Position numbers and translations under genes: made by a program
The notes under the pieces: model-generated
What the model saw: only the letters and a program-made list of their open reading frames with translations
The model's database searches: none
Told to the model about the DNA's origin: nothing
Source: Ctena decussata
Taxonomy: Eukaryota; Mollusca; Bivalvia; Lucinida; Lucinidae
Reading direction: 5' to 3'
Length of the DNA stretch: 64,000 bases
Assembly (NCBI GenBank): GCA_963989385.1
Contig: OZ022509.1
Location: forward strand, 75,042,667-75,106,666
Shown here: positions 53,215 through 64,000 of the stretch, one piece after another
Layout: each line of letters opens with the position of its first letter
How positions within the stretch are numbered: position 1 is the stretch's first letter

Positions 53215-53330
53215 GCCACAAGGCTGTAGACAGACCCATCATCGAGTATGCCACTTCAGCACGATACCTATACCACATCATGTATCCAACAGTTTGAGGT
53301 AGTACAACCTAGAGCAGCCAGATTTGTCTA
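53215..53330 (+). pseudogene. Small plus-oriented fragment of the same LINE type
   Basis: Reads RPIIEYATSA ... QPRAARFV, the same protein region as 52781-52900 but in the opposite orientation and with stops. Confidence 0.5.
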
Positions 53331-53334
53331 AGGT

Positions 53335-54735
53335 GACTATCATCATCATCATCATATCCATTTTAAAGCCCTGTTTTCCTCTACCGAGGGTTGGGCTTGT
53401 TTGACAAATTTCTTCGAAGGCGTCCTCTCCACTCTAAGGGTCAGCAGAATCCATACATAGCTTCTTTCTGTCGCTCATAAGCACTTCATCCCATGTTTTT
53501 CTTGGCCTGCCCGGTCTTTTCTGTGCAACCACATTCAGCTTGCATACTTCTGCAATCCAGCCTGTGCTGCGCTCTACATGTCCAAACCATCTCATCCCAC
53601 TGGTGCGGAGCACCACATCTAAGTCCTGGATGCCAAGCTTTGTGAGAAGGGAGTCTGAGCTAACTTCGTCCTTTGCCTTGACATTGCAGATCCAACGGAT
53701 CATGGCACGGTCATTACGCCGGAGACGGTTCAGTGTATCCATCTTCATGACCCAAGTCTCTGCTGCATGCAGCATCACACTCCTCACGCATGTTGAGTAC
53801 ACCTGACCTCTGGTCAGAAGTAGCAGATGGCGGTTGGTGAGAAGGGGAAGCAATTGCCGGAACTTGCCCCATGCACATTTGCAGCGTGTGATCACAGCCA
53901 GCTCGCAACCACCTCCTGCAGACAGCATGTCTCCAAGGTAGCAGAACTCTGGGACAACTTCAAGCTTTTCGTTTCCAACCTCTGAACCTCTGTATTTTCT
54001 CTTTCATCAATGGCCCGAGCAGTCCCAAGGCATCGGGCGCACCTGAACTCAGGGTCAGGGCGCAAGGGTCCCTTAATGCCACTGCATTTCTTATGCACCC
54101 AGCGCTTGCAGCCACCACAGAAGATTGCATTGCTACCTACTCCTGTCTGACAGACACCACAAGGGTCCTTTCCAGATTTTCCTTCAGCACGTCCAGATTA
54201 ATGCCAGACACCAGAATCTTTGTCTTCCCCATGTTCACACGTAGGCCCTTTTTCTCCATCTCTGACTTCCATGTCTGCACCTTTACTAGCAGGTCCTCCA
54301 TAGACTCAGCACTGATCATCAGGTCGTCTGCATACAACAGCTCCCATGGACAGCCTGTGCGAAACTCCCTGGATAGAGCCTCTAACACAATGATGAAGAG
54401 TAGCGGGCTAAGTACAGAGCCCTGATGAACACCCACTCCAACACCAAACTCCTCGCTGTACCCATCGCCAACTCTTACCCTGCACCTCACATCCTGGTAC
54501 ATGGACTGGACCAAGCGCACCAGCCACTCGTCAATTCCTAGTTTGCGCATTGCCCACCAGATGACATCCCGTGGAACACGATCAAATGCTTTCTCCAGGT
54601 CCACAAAGGCCATGTAGAGTGGCTTGTTAGCAGCCAAGTGTTTCTCCTGTAGCTGACGTACAATAAAAATTGCATAAGCAGTGCCACGGCCAGGCATGAA
54701 GCCACACTGCATCTCATCGATCTCAACTATCACAC
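53335..54735 (-). pseudogene. RTE-like LINE: reverse transcriptase, zinc finger and C-terminal domain, frameshifted
   Basis: On the minus strand a 245-residue frame (54874-54137) has RT motifs in order: QCGFMPGRGT, AFVDLEKAFDRV (catalytic Asp), GVHQGSVLSPLLF, LLYADDLM (YADD) and NMGKTKIL. Another frame (to about 53950) gives CGVC ... FCGGCKRWVHKKC ... RCARC, a treble Cys/His finger. A third (53928-53434) gives the C-terminal domain with ETWVMKMDTLNRLRRNDRAM and SGMRWFGHVERS. At least two frameshifts separate them. The 3' end has a GAT-repeat tail (53335-53355), typical of RTE elements. The endonuclease is missing, so it is 5'-truncated near 54735. Confidence 0.85.
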
Positions 54736-54979
54736 AGCAAATAGAACCTCCCAAATTATAGAGGTCATCAGCTGGCAAACACTCTAACAACTGAGAAGAA
54801 TCCATAGTGATGGTATACCGCATCACTAACAGTCTGGCGGGCATTCCTGCTTTTGGATTCTCCCACCAAGTCATATTAGCATCAGTAGGTATCGGTTGGA
54901 ATTAGAGCTTTAATTGGTTCATATGCTGACGTTCAAGTATTTACCCCCTCCTCTCTGCATGCCCTCCCCCTACCCCAAG

Positions 54980-55160
54980 TGAAAAGCTCTATAGACAGCT
55001 CCTCAGTGAAGTCTTGTGATACATCTCTCCTGAAGCCCTCATGGGTCTCTGACATGGCAGGGAACTCTGAAAGCTGGTTCCAAAGTCAAATGCCAGAGGA
55101 GAAGAAGAAGTGCAGACAGACCTCTGTACTACTGTACAGTGGAATGTACTGCAGGGCTCC
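54980..55160 (-). pseudogene. Second copy of the CR1-like LINE 3' end
   Basis: GAAGCCCTCATGGGTCTCTG...GACATGG and AAGAAGAAGTGCAGACAGAC match 52215-52320 of the other LINE. The RTE fragment thus lies between two same-oriented pieces of the CR1-like element. Confidence 0.6.
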
Positions 55161-55270
55161 ATACTACCCGGCCATACCAGAGGTATGTGTTTGAGCATAT
55201 CTGGGATTTGCTTCTTGTCATATCTTTTTCTATGCTAGATTATAAATTTAACACCTGCACACAACAACAT

Positions 55271-55306
<36 letters not shown>
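55271..55306. repeat. (GATA)n microsatellite
   Basis: About nine perfect GATA units. Confidence 0.95.
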
Positions 55307-55307
<1 letters not shown>

Positions 55308-55671
55308 ACCTCTGTCTGTTTTCAGCTGTTTGCACATATATATTTAATTTATCGCTTAATTATTTTGTTAATGGACTAAACTTATTAAGGGTGTTCATAA
55401 GGTTTTTTCAAGTGGCCTCATGTCGCTGTTTAGCGGGATGCTAGGGAAAAGTGCTATGCATGTATTGAAAGCACTACATTTTGCCATTACAATGATATGA
55501 ACACTGTACAAAAATTCTAGTTTCTTATTGAGTTACAACGCAATTTATTAGCCTCAGTCATACGACTGGGCTGATTTCATATAGATGTAACTTTTTTCAG
55601 TGCGAGTCATTCAAGTAAACATGGATGTAAATACCAAAAAAAAAAGATTGTTTTAACCGTTTTTTGTTTTT
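55307..55671. other. Non-coding stretch
   Basis: AT-rich, no open frame or recognised repeat. Confidence 0.35.
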
Positions 55672-56507
55672 TGTCTCGCCTGCGAAGCAGAGGCGAGACA
55701 TATGTATTGCTTTTCCGGTGTCGGCGGCGGCGGCCGCGTTGTCATCGGCGTAAACGTTTGTAAAGTTTTTGCGTTTAGGTCATTTTCTCAGAAACTATAA
55801 GGGCTAGAGCCATGAAACTTGGTTCATGCATGCATCTGGAAGAGAAGATTTCAAAATTATCATCAGTATTGAGTCTTGACCTACATTTTACGGTTGACTG
55901 ACTTTGCATTTTTTATGTGTTTTTGCGTTTAGGTTATTTTCTCAGAAACTATAAGGGCTAGAGCCTTGAAACTTTGTACATCTGGAAGAGTAGATTTCAA
56001 AGCCATCATCAATATTGAGCCTTGACCTACATTTTACAGTTGACTGATTTTACAATGTTTTGTTGAGTTTTCACGTTTAGGTCATTTTCTCAGGAACTAT
56101 AAGGGCTAGAGCCATGAAACTTGATTCATGTGTACATCCCGAAGAGTAAATTTCAAAGTCATCATTAATATTGAGCCTTGACCTACATTTTACGGTTAAC
56201 TGACTTTGCAAAGTTTTGTCAAGTTTTTGCATTTAGGTCATTTTCTCAGAAATTATAAGGGCTAGAGCCATGAAACTTGATTCATGCGTACATCTGGAAG
56301 AGTAGATCTCAAAGCCATCATCAATATTCAGTCTTGACCTGCATTTTACGAATGACTGACTTTGCAAGTTTTTGTCAAGTTTTCGCGTTTAGGTCTGTTT
56401 CTCAGAACTATAAGGGCTAGAGCCAAGAAACTTGGTTCATGCATACGTCTTTGCTGATTTATCTCTGTTTTGTGACAAAGCGCCAGCAGGCGAGACAGCG
56501 CATTCCG

Positions 56508-56511
<4 letters not shown>
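55672..56511 (+). mobile_element. Helentron-like satellite element L
   Basis: Head hairpin GTCTCGCCTGCGAAGCAGAG...GCGAGAC, a GGCGGC-rich start, then four to five ~155-bp repeats with TTAGGTCATTTTCTCAGAAAC...TATAAGGGCTAGAGCCATGA...TTGACCTACATTTTACGG. The tail CAGGCGAGACAGCGCATTCC repeats the head stem and runs into a poly-T. Confidence 0.75.
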
Positions 56512-56540
<29 letters not shown>

Positions 56541-56580
56541 GGGGGGGGGGGGGGGTTAGGGGGGGGAGGGACAGAGAGGG
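56512..56580. repeat. Poly-T followed by poly-G tract
   Basis: About 30 T then about 20 G with minor interruptions. Likely to be length-variable and error-prone in assembly. Confidence 0.9.
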
Positions 56581-57915
56581 GGCTTAAACATGTGTTTAGT
56601 TGACTAACTCTAGCCCTTGGTTCTGTTTTGGTTAATTAGACACTATGTTGTTTAGTTTGCGTGGAAAATGTCTAAATCATAAGTGTAATATCTCAGAAAC
56701 AAAACACTGATATTCCAGAGCAGAAGAAACCTACCAGTTAAACCACGGTGGGCACAACCTAAGACGTACATTATTGCATAACACAATAAGCTAAACCTAT
56801 AATAGGGTTACAGTTATAGGTGGTAAATGAAAAAAATCAAAATTTCTTAGTAACTAAATACCAAGCTACTGTGGGCAATTGTTACAACTGCATAACTGCT
56901 TGCACAACTTTTTCTTTAAAAAGAAAAACCAGATTCTCTTTATTAACAAATTGTACTACCTTGTGACGTGTTCACCTAATAATATGTATTATACATTGTG
57001 GTCATCATGTGTAACTTCCACCTTGTGCTACGATAGCACAAGGTAGACCTGTACCCCGCCTTGTGGTATTTAGTATCACCAGTTCTGCTCTGGTATGGGA
57101 TTTTACCCAACTAGCTCCCCCATGGAAAGCCTGCAGTTTGTCAAATCTGTTTTGAAATGAGGAAATGAAGAAAAAAACTTTATAAAACACATCTGAAATG
57201 AGAGGAAGTGTTCTAATATTTATGCTCCGAAAGAAAAATTATTCTTGAACCACAAGAAAAATGTCTAAATGAAGTCAGGTTTGTTGTTTAGTGGCAATTT
57301 TGCAAAAATGCCACTCTGGCATTTTGTTCATTTTTCAGGCCAAATGACCTAGAACTGATATGCAGTCAAATATCAGTTCTAGTCCTAGAACAAGTATATA
57401 GGCTAAACGACTTCTTCTGTAACTTTACTGTTGTAACCGGAAAAGGTAAATGTTTCTCATAGCCTAATAGCCGTAAGGGCAGTGGGGGTTAGAGACCCTC
57501 TGTATCTTGGGCACAGCAGATGAAAGGCGGAGCCCATCCCTCTCCTTTCACTGCTTTATCCTTCCCTGATTCGAAAAAGGTACCCATTTACTGCTGGGTT
57601 TGTAACCGAAAACAAAACTATAATTGAATTTCGATTGTTTGTACTGTCATGACAGATGATTGACTACAATTTTTCTATACATTAGATACCATTTTAAGCA
57701 TTGTGAAACTGACATCCTGAGATAATTCCACTTTGTTAATGTTGGCCAAATGCTATATTTTGTTGTACCTTGCTTTTCATGACTGATTTAACTGTCTTTA
57801 TTTTAGTAGATATAGGGCAGGTTCTTCTTGTAAAATGGTGAATTTATTTGAGAACTAAGTCTTGGCCAGTAATGCTTTGTAAATAGCAACTTCATTGCTC
57901 TTGAAGGAACTCATT
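56581..57915. other. Non-coding stretch
   Basis: A likely old retroelement fragment at 57460-57610 (AGAGACCCTCTGTATCTTGG, GGTACCCATTTACTGCTGGG) and a short CCTTGTGCTACGATAGCACAAGG hairpin at 57020-57042. No gene supported. Confidence 0.35.
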
Positions 57916-58849
57916 GTCGCACCTGCTTTAGCAAGGTGCGATATAGGAGTTCACTTTTCCGTCCGTCCGTACGTCAGTCATTCTGTTCGTCCGTACGTCC
58001 GTCAGTCCGTCCGTACGTCCGTCCGTCAACAATTACGTCGACCCTAGGCTCTCTAGCATTTAAGTCCATTTCTCGCAAAGTATGATACCTACAATCATCA
58101 AACCTGGCATAAAGCTTCTTCTTAGGATGTTCTTGAGGGCTGTTGCTCTTATTTTTACCCTTACCCTGTATTTTATGCTCTGCTGACTTTGTAAAACAGG
58201 CCACCAACAATTATGTTGAACCTAGCGTCGACCCTAGCATTTAAGTCCATTTCTCGCAAACTATGATACCTACAATCATCAAACCTGGCATAAAGCTTCT
58301 TCTTAGAGTGTTCTTGAGGGCTGTTGCTCTTATTTATACCTTCACCTTTATTTTATGCTCTGCTGACTTTGTAAAACCGTCCCTCAACAATTACGTCAAC
58401 CCTAGCGTTTAAGTAGATATCTCGCAAATTATGATACCTACAATCATCAAACTTGGCATAAAGCTATTATGATACCTACAATCATCAAACCTGGCATAAA
58501 GCTTCTTCTAAGAATGTTTTCGAGGGCTATTGCTCTTATTTATACCTTGACCTATATTTCATGCTCTGCGGACTTAGTAAAATTTTATATTCAAAATTAA
58601 GTCCACCCTAGTGTTTAAGTCCATTTCTCACGATTTATGATACCTAGAATCATCAAACCTGGCATCCAGTTTCTTCTTAGAATGTTCTTGAGGGCTGATG
58701 CAATTAATTTACCCTTTACATATATATTTCATGCTCTGCTGTTGACCCTAGCATTTTTGTCCATTTTTCATAAAGTTCTTTTAACTATATAGTCTTTACT
58801 ACTGTGGAAACCCAATGCAGGTGCGACATAGCATTCCGCGGAATTCTTG
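57916..58849 (+). mobile_element. Helentron-like satellite element M
   Basis: Head GTCGCACCTGCTTTAGCAAG...GTGCGATATAGG, a CCGTACGTCCGTC microsatellite, then about five ~170-bp repeats (ATTTAAGTCCATTTCTCGCA, AATCATCAAACCTGGCATAA). The tail is GCAGGTGCGACATAGC plus a perfect palindrome ATTCCGCGGAAT (58833-58844) and TCTTGTTT. Confidence 0.82.
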
Positions 58850-59087
58850 TTTTATGATTGTTGTTTAGCAGTTGTAGGATTATCTGATTAATATGTTATG
58901 GAGTTACAGTATTGGTATAAAAATGGTACACTGCAAGTTTAACTTTCATCATATTTTGACTGAACCTGCTGTTTTTATATGTTAGGTATAATGGTTTTGA
59001 GTAAAACTTCAATCAAAGTAAGTACTAGTTTTAGACAAAATAAAATGCTTTCTGTTTGTTAAATAGCTCTGAAATCATTTCCCTTTT
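58850..59087. other. Short non-coding gap between elements M and G
   Basis: No feature seen. Confidence 0.35.
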
Positions 59088-60178
59088 TAGCTCGCCTGAA
59101 CGAAAGTTCAGGAAGAGCTATTGTTGTCACCACGGCGTCGGCGTCAGCGTCCGCGTCCGCGTCCGCGTCGGCGTTCGAATTGGATGTTTTGGTTAAAGTT
59201 TGTTAAAGACCTATATCTCCTTAACCCATGGATGGATTCTTTTGATACTTGCACTGTAGTTAGATATTGGTCTAAGGTTTAATAGGGTACCACCTCCACC
59301 CCACTCTGTGACCTTGATGTCAAGGTCATGGACTTAGAAAATTGGTAGTTTTTTTGGACTGGATGTTCTGGTTAAAGTTTTATAAAGCCCAATATCTCCT
59401 GAACCTATGGATGGATTCCTTTGATACTTGCACTAAAGTTAGATATTGGTCTAAAGTTTTTGAAGGTACTACCCCCACCCCCCTCTGTGACCTTGATGTC
59501 AAGGTCATGGACTTAGAATATTGTCTTTTTATTGATTGGATGTTTTGGTTAAAGTTTTTTAAAGACACATATCTCCTGAACCCAAAGATGAATTCTTTTT
59601 ATATTTGCACTGTAGTTAGATCTACAGAGTACTACCCTAACCCCGCTCAGTGATCTTGATGTCAAGGTCAGGGACTTAGGAAATTTTTTGTCTTTTTTAA
59701 AGTTTTGTAATTGCATACTGATTCATAATGCTTTGCAGAGATTTAGTTTATACTTGAACTGATGTTAGACTCTTTTTTGAGTTTTTACAAAACACCTTAT
59801 ACTTACCCCACTGGGTGACCTTGAAGTCAAGGTCATCGACTTAGAAGTTTGTCTTAAAGATTTTGGTTAAAGTTTTATATTTATGAAGACATAATTTCAC
59901 AGTGCCACGATGATGGACTCAGTTGATACTAATACTTGGACTGATGTTAGATAATGGTTCAGGGTTATGATACATACTAGCCCCCCCCCCCCCCCCCTCT
60001 CTCTCTCCCCTACCCGTCAGTTTTTTTACCTCAAGCTCATGGACTTTGAAATTTAATTTCATTTTTTTAATTTAATTTTATTTTAAGACTTATTTCAGAG
60101 ATAGCTTTTGTTTATAGATGTGTTTTCATTATGGACATGCTTGCATGAAGTTTTATGCATAGCAGTCCACATAGCCCC

Positions 60179-60209
<31 letters not shown>

Positions 60210-60445
60210 CCCCACCCGTCATTTTTTTTTTACCTCAAGCTCATGGACTTTGAAATTTCATTTCATTTTTTTAATTCTAATTTTATTTTAAGACTTATTT
60301 CTGAGATAGCTTTTGTTTATAAATGTGTTTTCATTATGGACATGCTTGCATGAAGTTTTATGCATAGCAGTCCACACCACCATAGCGGCTGTGTGATGGG
60401 CAAGCACCAATTCAGGCGAGCTATGCTGTCAGGTGACAGCTCTTG
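59088..60445 (+). mobile_element. Helentron-like satellite element G, same family as F
   Basis: Head AGCTCGCCTGAACGAAAGTT and CGGCGTCGGCGTCAGCGTCC, then the same ~150-bp repeats as element F. The tail is CAGGCGAGCTATGCTGTCAG with a perfect hairpin GCTGTCAGGTGACAGC (60425-60440) and TCTTGTT. An internal ~195-bp segment is duplicated (60040-60165 versus 60235-60365), with C-runs at 59983 and 60175. Confidence 0.82.
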
Positions 60446-61857
60446 TTGTTGCCTCTTTCAAGGCACTGTAATTATTTCTCATTTTTGGGGAACACCCAAA
60501 ATAATTATTCTGTGTAGTGATTAATGTGCCAGATTTTAGTAGTTTTACTTTAAGACCACCATACAAAGTCTCAAACAGCTTAAGGAGGCAGAAATAAGCA
60601 TACATTTTTAGATTCAGAAATCCAGCATTTCTGCTGATTTTTTTTGTTTAGGTTTGTTTCCAGGAAGTCAGCCATATTGGATTTGGACTCATGGATTCAA
60701 TATGTACTTTTTATGTAAACTTCCAGCATATTTTTCACTTTTTGATAACTGATATCAAATAAACATTTCCAATTTTAAACAAAATAAATGTTAAGTTTTG
60801 GACGATATTATAATGATGTTATGCCAATTTGGTTATGGAACTGTGATATTTCTGGGTCCAACCATCAATTTTAGGGAACAGGTAGTTTTGATGACCAGAC
60901 AAGTGGATGATTCTGTATTTATCCAATCAGAATGTCCGGATAAGGTCACATGGTATAGGGATCTTATTAGAATCTGAGAAACAGATTCCAGCATTCAGCA
61001 GGAGGCCTCTGATAGGAACTGTGAGTGCCAAAATAAACAAAGGTATCTGATTTTTAGATTGATTAATTAAATGGAACTAAGTTAACTTAATGGAAGTTGA
61101 ACTGTATTTTAGGAATTAGTGATAATAGACATCTGATGATTAATTGAAGATACTTATTTTAAATTTACTAAATAAATGTTCTTTTCTCACTTGTTTATGT
61201 AATGTGTATAGTAATTTAGGTCATCATTCTTGGACACATTTTTAGTTCCTGAGTAGACTGGCTTCAGTTGAATAAATTACAGTCATAAAATAATGCAAAC
61301 TGTATAAAACTACAGGAATGAATTTTCTGATAGGTGAATTTATTAGACTGGTGGGATCCAAGAAAGCCATTCCGAAGCATCAGATTATCATAACGGTCTG
61401 TCCGTTTGTAAATGTTGACATAACCCCAGCTGAACATATTCTTATGGTCTGTGAATCTCTGCAGAAATTCCAAACACTGAGCTGGGTCAACTTGTGGTCA
61501 GTTGTTTAAAATAGTTTCCTTTTTGAAATTTTCAAATGGTATATGTAAATCTAGAATATCTGTATGTGTAAGACACATTGAATGATACGTAGTCCGAAAA
61601 GTGAAAATAAACTAATTAAAGAACTAGATAACAAGGTGACCATGAGTAGACTCATAAGAAATTCTGCTAGCTGGTGTATGTAAACAACACAAACAAACCC
61701 CAACCAGCCTGCATATCAGACAATGCTCATCAGGGCTTTTATTGTTTACCTAACATTAACATGTACAACTTTTAGAAAAAATGCATGATCAGACTGCGCA
61801 TCAAGCGCGTCTTTTCTAAGCTTCAAATAGCCAGTTACCATAGAAAATCCTATCGGA
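60446..61857. other. Unassigned sequence
   Basis: No dispersed repeat recognised and no exon with both splice borders. A frame at 61318-61509 is open but has no known motif. This is among the least repeat-like stretches and might be an intron of a gene outside the window. Confidence 0.3.
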
Positions 61858-62035
61858 CATTGTTAAATCAACAAAAAAGTCATGACCTTGAATCAACATT
61901 GTTTCAATCGGAGATTCAACGTTGATGTGCATCTTTTCTAAATGTTAAATCAACATTGAATCAACGTTGACTCGACGTCATGACCTTGAATCAATATTGA
62001 TTCAAACTTGATTCAATATTGATTCAGCATTGTGC
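61858..62035. repeat. Iterated GTTGAATCAAC-like half-palindromes
   Basis: About ten copies of TTGAATCAAYATTGATTCAA-type sequence and its parts, including two CATGACCTTGAATCAAYATTG blocks. Confidence 0.7.
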
Positions 62036-62063
62036 GTAAAAATGAAATTGTAACATGCAGCTC

Positions 62064-62215
62064 AGTAGGGTAAGCATTTGCCTGCTGATCTAGCGGTCCT
62101 GGGTTCGACACCCACTTGAGGAGGAAATCTATATAACCATAAAAGGGATTCCACTGCACACTACCTTTTATTATCACCTATCATCCATATATGACTGAAA
62201 TTCTATTAAAAAGGA
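62064..62215 (+). mobile_element. tRNA-derived SINE, family 1, copy 3
   Basis: Plus orientation: CAGCTCAGTAGGGTAAGCAT and GGGTTCGACACCCACTTGAG head, then GGGATTCCACTGCACACTAC and ...TATGACTGAAATTCTATTAA. Confidence 0.75.
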
Positions 62216-62809
62216 CGTAAAATCACAAGTCATCTATCCAGCTATCCATACAAATGAAACTAATTAAACTTTTTGTCATAACGTTTTGTCTGTTAAGAGA
62301 AATTCCTATGAAACTGGTGTTGAGAAAGGGTGAATGTTGGCATATTTCTTTTTTTTTTAAGAAAAAAAGAGGTGTACACCAGCATGTGCAACATGTTTAC
62401 CATCTTTTTATGGAGTTATTCTTTGCAATAAGTAAAAAGCCCAGATTTCGTCAGACAGATGTCGCACATGCTGGTCCAGGTATTTATTCACTTCTCCAGT
62501 CTCCTGGTGTACTTTTTCCATGCAAGGTCTTGTAAATCAGGCTAGTCTTGATCTGATAAGGATCTTCTTTACATAATCTGAAGCAGCAGGATCATAAATA
62601 AACCCCTAGCGATAGCATCTTTATAAATTTCCGTTGGAAATTGGGCATGTTGCAAAGGTAATTTGAAGAGGAAAGCATGTTGCAAGCGACATGCCTTAAT
62701 GGTCTGGGGAGATCACTGTAATTTCTAAACTACCATTATGCATAATGTCAGTACAATTGTATTCTAAATCTTTTAATTCTAGTTATGTGAGTGAATAAAA
62801 ATCAGATCA
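62216..62809. other. Non-coding stretch
   Basis: A frame at 62254-62535 has no domain and includes a homopolymer; not called. Confidence 0.3.
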
Positions 62810-62980
62810 TTTTTCAACAGTGTTTCAATCATATCAGGACGATGAGACGGTGATAATGAAAAGCTGTGTCCAATGGAACCCCGTTTACGGTTGCAAAGAT
62901 TTTCGCCGCAAGCGGGGCTCGAACCCGATACCGCTAGATCAGTAGGCCAGCCCTTTATCTAATGAGCTACCGGGGCGCCG
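62810..62980 (-). mobile_element. tRNA-derived SINE, family 1, copy 4
   Basis: Minus-strand head GCCCCGGTAGCTCATTAGAT and GGTTCGAGCCCCGC; the body includes the TTCAATCATATCAGGACGAT block in the reverse sense. Confidence 0.8.
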
Positions 62981-63417
62981 CCTCATAAAGCCAGTATAAA
63001 TTATTACTGGAAAAATTAGTTTAAACTTGTTAATGCCAATCTGAGTCTACTAATACATCCATTTCCACCTGATATTTTTCATTTTAATATAATTTACTGA
63101 TTTTAAACAGTGTAGACCCGGAACTGCGGCATCAGATCTGGGCGCCCCTGGTTGCCAATGTCCCTTCATATCAGACGTTCGGCATTAATGGATTTAGCTA
63201 ATTTTAAAACTCGTCCGCCATAAACTGTGAGAAAACACTGATCGCCGATAATTCGAGCTGCCATAAAGTTATCTGATATATACCATAAAGGTATGTTTAT
63301 TCTACTAGCGCTTAGTAGCGACATCGATAATCCCCTAGATCAGCGGTAAGGGAAATAATCCAATTGACAATGCCGTACAGGTAAACAGGAACGATTACTC
63401 GTCCAAAACCCCGTAGA

Positions 63418-63531
63418 ATGTTCAACATGACCGACAAACAACAAGAAAATGAGGACCCAAGCTTGCTTTCTGCCTTTGTCTCGAAGCCCTACTTGAATCT
63501 ATCCAGAAATGGCACTGATTTGTCGTTTTTA
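63418..63531 (+). CDS. Possible 5' coding exon interrupted by a pearl-like insertion
   Basis: The frame opens with ATG TTC AAC ATG ACC and gives about 38 residues with a polar start (TDKQQENEDPSLLS) and a more ordered end (FVSKPYLNLSRNGTDLSFL). It then runs straight into the head of a pearl-like element at 63532. The upstream 250 bp are less AT-rich than their surroundings, as a promoter might be. No family is recognised and no donor precedes the insertion, so it may be a disrupted or fortuitous frame. Confidence 0.25.
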
Positions 63532-64000
63532 TGCCCCCGTCATGAAATGGCGGAAGGACATATAGATTTTACCCTGTCTGTGTATGCGTATATATGTATG
63601 TGTGTATGTATGTGTGTTTGTTTGTTTGTGTATTACCAAAATTGTGTCCGATCCATAACTTTGGATTGCATGGTGGGATTTTAAAAATTATTAGACGGTG
63701 TGTAGCTTGCAAGAACCATGTCACTATCTCAAAGGTCAAGGTCACAGTCCGCACTTAGTTCATGCACATAGGCTATAATGAAATATATTCATGTCCGACC
63801 GACACTTTAGACGGCATGGTGGGATTTAAAATGATTTGGCACAAATTATCATCATGACAAGATGGTGTGTCGCGTGCAAGAACCATGTGGCTATTTCAGA
63901 GGTCAAGGTCACAGTCCGCACTTAAACTTTGTACTTAGGCTATGATGAAATACGTTCATGTCCGACCCTTGGTGGGATTTAAAAATTATTTGACACAAAT
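63532..64000 (+). mobile_element. Pearl-like element N, cut by the window edge
   Basis: Head TATGCCCCCGTCATGAAATG...GCGG, a TATGTGTGTATG microsatellite, then ~150-bp repeats with GCATGGTGGGATTTAAAA...GCAAGAACCATGTGGC...AGGTCAAGGTCACAGTCCGC. The 3' end lies beyond 64000. Confidence 0.75.

Noticed and set aside
62254..62535. 93-codon plus frame
   Set aside because: Contains homopolymer-encoded FFFKKK, no splice sites and no recognisable domain.

Overview
The window looks like nuclear DNA from a bivalve mollusc. It has spliced eukaryotic exons with GT/AG borders, high AT content, tRNA-headed SINEs, MITEs with long inverted arms, and many elements that carry a core of ~150-185 bp tandem repeats between a fixed head and a hairpin tail, the 'pearl'/Helentron-like type known from bivalves. 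There are no operons, CRISPR arrays or bacterial signals. The species cannot be fixed from sequence alone. LAYOUT. (1) 1-2.05 kb: a single-exon protein gene on the minus strand (530 aa, coiled coil plus a C-terminal CHORD-like cysteine/histidine module) with two upstream ORFs; the second ends in a TAATG overlap with the main start. (2) 2.05-10.6 kb: non-coding, with a palindromic MITE, a SINE, a TIR element, a minisatellite and a hAT element with a clean 8-bp target duplication. (3) 10.6-32.5 kb, plus strand: a large gene that I could assemble only by following splice sites. Ten exons with matching phases give about 981 residues (5' end not found): N-terminal coiled coils, then a stretch with eleven Gln-Thr motifs (candidate dynein light chain LC8 sites), then one 1.9-kb low-complexity exon with a SUMO-interaction-like motif. 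It ends either by intronic polyadenylation or, through a 16-nt microexon, in a tail that carries GILK and KSVSW, a tandem like the SILK and RVxF docking motifs of protein phosphatase 1 regulators. (4) 33-38.9 kb: a repeat block (Helentron-like satellites, a GATATC palindrome cluster between inverted LINE fragments). (5) 39.1-47.8 kb, plus strand: a complete three-exon methyltransferase gene of the NNMT/PNMT/TEMT family (258 aa). Both introns have a transposon starting within 10 bp of the 5' splice site, and the 3' UTR opens directly into a 61-bp minisatellite. (6) 48.5-64 kb: repeats, including a ~415-bp-arm inverted repeat, two degenerate LINEs (one split by a SINE with an 11-bp target duplication), four more Helentron-like satellites and a possible first exon at 63.4 kb cut by one of them. 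HOW IT FITS. The three genes show no evident pathway link. The strongest biological proposal is that the 10.6-32.5 kb gene encodes a scaffold with multivalent LC8 binding and a splice-controlled PP1 docking tail. The strongest genomic observation is that many elements with unrelated internal satellites share one 3' signature, a short hairpin followed by CTTGTT or CTAGTT, which points to a common rolling-circle machinery. All splice sites and domain calls come from reading the sequence by eye; no alignment or structure search was run.
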